Shown here piece by piece: positions 62,175 through 64,000 of a stretch of DNA of 64,000 nucleotides. Position numbers and translations under genes: made by a program. The stretch is from assembly GCA_963767645.1 (NCBI GenBank), contig CAVYEW010000015.1, positions 1 to 64,000 of the forward strand. The letters run 5' to 3'. The notes below the pieces were generated by a model, which made no database searches, was not told the DNA's origin, and worked only from the letters and a program-made list of their open reading frames with translations. Numbering within the stretch: the first letter of the stretch is position 1; every line of letters starts with the position of its first letter. This DNA is from DATFDN01 sp963767645 (GTDB taxonomy: Bacteria; Pseudomonadota; Alphaproteobacteria; Acetobacterales; Acetobacteraceae).

Positions 62175-62528
62175 GTGACACTGCGCACCACGACCGCGTT
62201 CGTGCTCGCCGCGCTCGCAGCCTCGCCTCTCGCCGCCGGCGCCGCCGATCCGCCGGCGCTCAGCGCGGAGCGGATGATCGGATCTCCCGTGTACAACGAA
62301 ACGAACCAGCGGATCGGAACCTTGCAGGATATCCTGATCCGGCCGTCCGGGGGCGAATCGCGCCTGGTGGTCGCGGTCGGGGACGTCGTCGGCCACGACA
62401 AGATGGTCGCGGTGCCCCTCAGCCGCATCGTCCTGCAGGACGGCCGACTGATCCTAGCTGGCGGGACCAAGGATGCGCTGGAAAAGCTGCCGGCGTTCTC
62501 CTACCGGTCCCGCAGCAGCCCCCGCTGA
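62175..62528 (+). CDS. Exported PRC-barrel domain protein
   Basis: A 117-aa protein with a clear signal peptide (MTLRTTTAFVLAALAA... AAGAADPP, cut near residue 23). The remaining 90 residues form one PRC barrel: MIGSPVYNETNQRIGTLQDILI, then SRLVVAVGDVVGHDKMVAVPL. Periplasmic PRC-barrel proteins are common in alphaproteobacteria, with no established function. It is 26 bp after radC. Confidence 0.88.
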   Translation: MTLRTTTAFVLAALAASPLAAGAADPPALSAERMIGSPVYNETNQRIGTLQDILIRPSGGESRLVVAVGDVVGHDKMVAVPLSRIVLQDGRLILAGGTKDALEKLPAFSYRSRSSPR

Positions 62529-62532
62529 GTAT

Positions 62533-63726
62533 TCAGACGACGCCCGCCCGGCGCAGGCGCTCCAGCTCGCCGTCGTCCAGGCCGAGCAGGTCGCGATAGA
62601 TCTCGTGGTTATGCGCGCCGAGCGCCGGGCCGAGCCACCGCACCTCCCCCGGCGTCTCGCTGAGCCGCGGCACCAGGTTCGCCACCGCCAGCTCGCCGAT
62701 GCGCGAATCCTGCAAATGCAGGATGTTGCCTCGGGCGGCGTAGTGCGGGTCTTCAAATATCTCGTCAACCGCATAGACCGGCCCGCACGGCACCTGCGCG
62801 GCCTCGCATTTGGCGAGCAGCTCGGCGCGGTCGTGCCGCGCCGTCCAGGCCGCGACGGCTTCGTCCACCTCGGCACGATCCGCCTCGCGCCGGGCCAGGG
62901 GACCCCACTTGGCGGGCTCCGCAAGCTCCGGCGCCTCCATCGCCTCGGCGAGCCGGGCGAAGATCTTGTCCGAGGTGCAGGCAATGGCGATCCAGCGTCC
63001 GTCCCGGGTCGGGTAATGGCTGTGCGGCACGACATTGACCGTCCCGGGCCCCATGCGCTGACGCACGAACCCGGTCTGCTGAAACGCCGGCGCCAGCTCG
63101 TCGAGGATGCGGAACACCGGCTCGTAGAGACCGATATCCACCATCTGGCCCTGCCCGGTCCTCTCCCGCGCCTGCAAGGCCAGCAGAGCGCCGAGCGCGC
63201 CGTATAGCCCGGCCAGATAGTCCGGGATGGTCGCCGAGCCCGGCGTCACCGGCGCGCGGTCGGGGTAGCCGGCGAGGAAGGACAGGCCGCCGAAGGCATT
63301 GCCAATCCGCCCGAAGCCAGGCCGGTCGCGATACGGACCGGTCTGCCCGTAGCCCGAGATGCGCACCATGACGAGGCGCGGGTTCACCTCGCGCAGCACC
63401 TCCCAGCCCAGGCCCCAACGCTCCATCGTGCCGGGCTGGAAATTCTCTACCAGCACGTCGGAGAGTGCGGCCAGGCGCTTGAGCAAGGCCGCTCCGTCCG
63501 GCTTGCGCAAATCGAGCGTCACGCATTTCTTGTTCCGCGATTCCGAAAGCCAGGGCAGGCTGTCGCCGCACGCGGTCATGGTGCCGAAGCGGCGTGTCGC
63601 GTCGCCCACCTCCGGCAGTTCGATCTTGATGACCTCGGCACCGAACTCGCCCAGTTGCGTCGCGCAGAACGGCCCGGCCAGGAAAGTGGCGACGTCCAGC
63701 ACGCGGCAGCCCTCAAGCGCCTGCAT
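62533..63726 (-). CDS. CaiB/BaiF class III CoA-transferase
   Basis: It transfers CoA between carboxylic acids. The start MQALEGCRVLDVATFLAG gives 397 aa. The catalytic aspartate follows the family pattern in GPGFGRIGNAFGG... TIPDYLAGLYGALGALLAL. RVLDVATFLAGPFCATQLG and EVIKIELPEVGD form the CoA-binding N-domain. The CitE-like lyase fragment ends 14 bases inside its start. Such a pair occurs in malate, citramalate or itaconate CoA pathways, so I infer a dicarboxylate CoA-ester route. Confidence 0.92.
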   Translation of the reverse strand: MQALEGCRVLDVATFLAGPFCATQLGEFGAEVIKIELPEVGDATRRFGTMTACGDSLPWLSESRNKKCVTLDLRKPDGAALLKRLAALSDVLVENFQPGTMERWGLGWEVLREVNPRLVMVRISGYGQTGPYRDRPGFGRIGNAFGGLSFLAGYPDRAPVTPGSATIPDYLAGLYGALGALLALQARERTGQGQMVDIGLYEPVFRILDELAPAFQQTGFVRQRMGPGTVNVVPHSHYPTRDGRWIAIACTSDKIFARLAEAMEAPELAEPAKWGPLARREADRAEVDEAVAAWTARHDRAELLAKCEAAQVPCGPVYAVDEIFEDPHYAARGNILHLQDSRIGELAVANLVPRLSETPGEVRWLGPALGAHNHEIYRDLLGLDDGELERLRRAGVV

Positions 63727-64000
63727 GATCGCCTCCGTTCCCGCACGCAGCCGCCCGCGCGACCACCCGGCGGGCGCGCTCCACGATCGGATAGTCGATA
63801 AACTGGCCATCGAGCTGGATGGACGCGGAGCCTTCTCTCTCCGCCTGCTCGAAGGCGGCGATCACGCGCCGCGCGCGGTCCACCTCCGCCGCCGGCGGCG
63901 TGAACGCGGTGTTGGCGACCGGCACCTGATCGGGGTGGATGCACATCTTGCCCTGGAAACCGAGCGCCGCCGCGCGCGCCGCCGAGCGGGCGAACCCGTC
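63713..64000 (-). CDS. CitE/HpcH-type CoA-ester lyase, C-terminal part (cut by window end)
   Basis: Only the last 95 residues are in view; the start is beyond 64000. The sequence GFQGKMCIHPDQVPVANTAF is the family's conserved metal-site loop near the end of the TIM barrel. The tail has RVIAAFEQAEREGSASIQLDGQFIDYP, as in malyl-CoA and citramalyl-CoA lyases. The stop lies 14 bases inside the CoA-transferase start, so the two are coupled. Confidence 0.88.
   Translation of the reverse strand, partial: DGFARSAARAAALGFQGKMCIHPDQVPVANTAFTPPAAEVDRARRVIAAFEQAEREGSASIQLDGQFIDYPIVERARRVVARAAACGNGGDHAGA

Overview
The window is about 64 kb of GC-rich bacterial chromosome. The gene families and local order (yqeY-dnaG-rpoD, carA-carB-greA, pyrG-secG-tpiA, phasins, MscL) fit an alphaproteobacterium of the order Rhodospirillales, most probably related to Acetobacteraceae. 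That placement is inferred from gene content and codon bias, because there is no rRNA or tRNA here. I found no tRNA, rRNA, CRISPR array, prophage or replication origin.

Layout. 1-5.05 kb: clpA-clpS, a phasin with a PhaR-like operator, and a D-Ala-D-Ala carboxypeptidase with a SPOR domain. 5-9.4 kb: a minus-strand run for sulfur amino acids and housekeeping (cystathionine beta-lyase, mercaptopyruvate sulfurtransferase, AlaX, Nudix, XRE regulator). 9.5-11.3 kb: glxR-hyi of glyoxylate metabolism. 11.4-19.2 kb: a dpp-type ABC transporter without a binding protein, then M20 peptidase, amidase and a NodB-fold hydrolase. 19.5-20.6 kb: a phasin-CBS fusion. 20.7-27.3 kb: pyrG, secG, tpiA, ppiD, trpE. 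27.4-36.3 kb: a secreted beta-propeller protein and a surface-glycan block (GT2/GT4, GT61-methyltransferase, GT61, methyltransferase), partly of lower GC. 36.3-39.5 kb: ROK kinase, TusA, histone-deacetylase-like protein, GNAT. 39.5-43.7 kb: rpoD, dnaG, yqeY. 43.8-50.5 kb: mscL, then carA-(three small genes)-carB-greA. 50.6-54 kb: threonine ammonia-lyase, GFA protein, quinone oxidoreductase, NIPSNAP protein. 54.1-55.3 kb: an IS4-type insertion sequence. 55.3-64 kb: acyl-CoA carboxylase beta, enoyl-CoA hydratase, a second low-GC glycan pair, rpiA, map, radC, PRC-barrel protein, a class III CoA-transferase and the end of a CitE-like lyase.

Most interesting points. (1) CarA carries an extra N-terminal helix-turn-helix domain, and a perfect 15-bp inverted repeat built from two GGAAAGAATTTCC half-sites lies just upstream, which suggests an autoregulated enzyme-repressor fusion. 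(2) Three overlapping small genes lie between carA and carB, including a two-TM protein and a SinR/Cas2-like ferredoxin-fold protein of lower GC. (3) A phasin domain is fused to a CBS pair. (4) Paired inverted GC-rich palindromes sit at six places, one of them inside a glycosyltransferase gene.

Caution on sequence quality. At least nine genes, including the essential dnaG and carB, are broken by one- or two-base shifts, nearly all single-base gains in short homopolymers. This looks like systematic sequencing or assembly error rather than decay, so I annotate these genes over their full repaired span.
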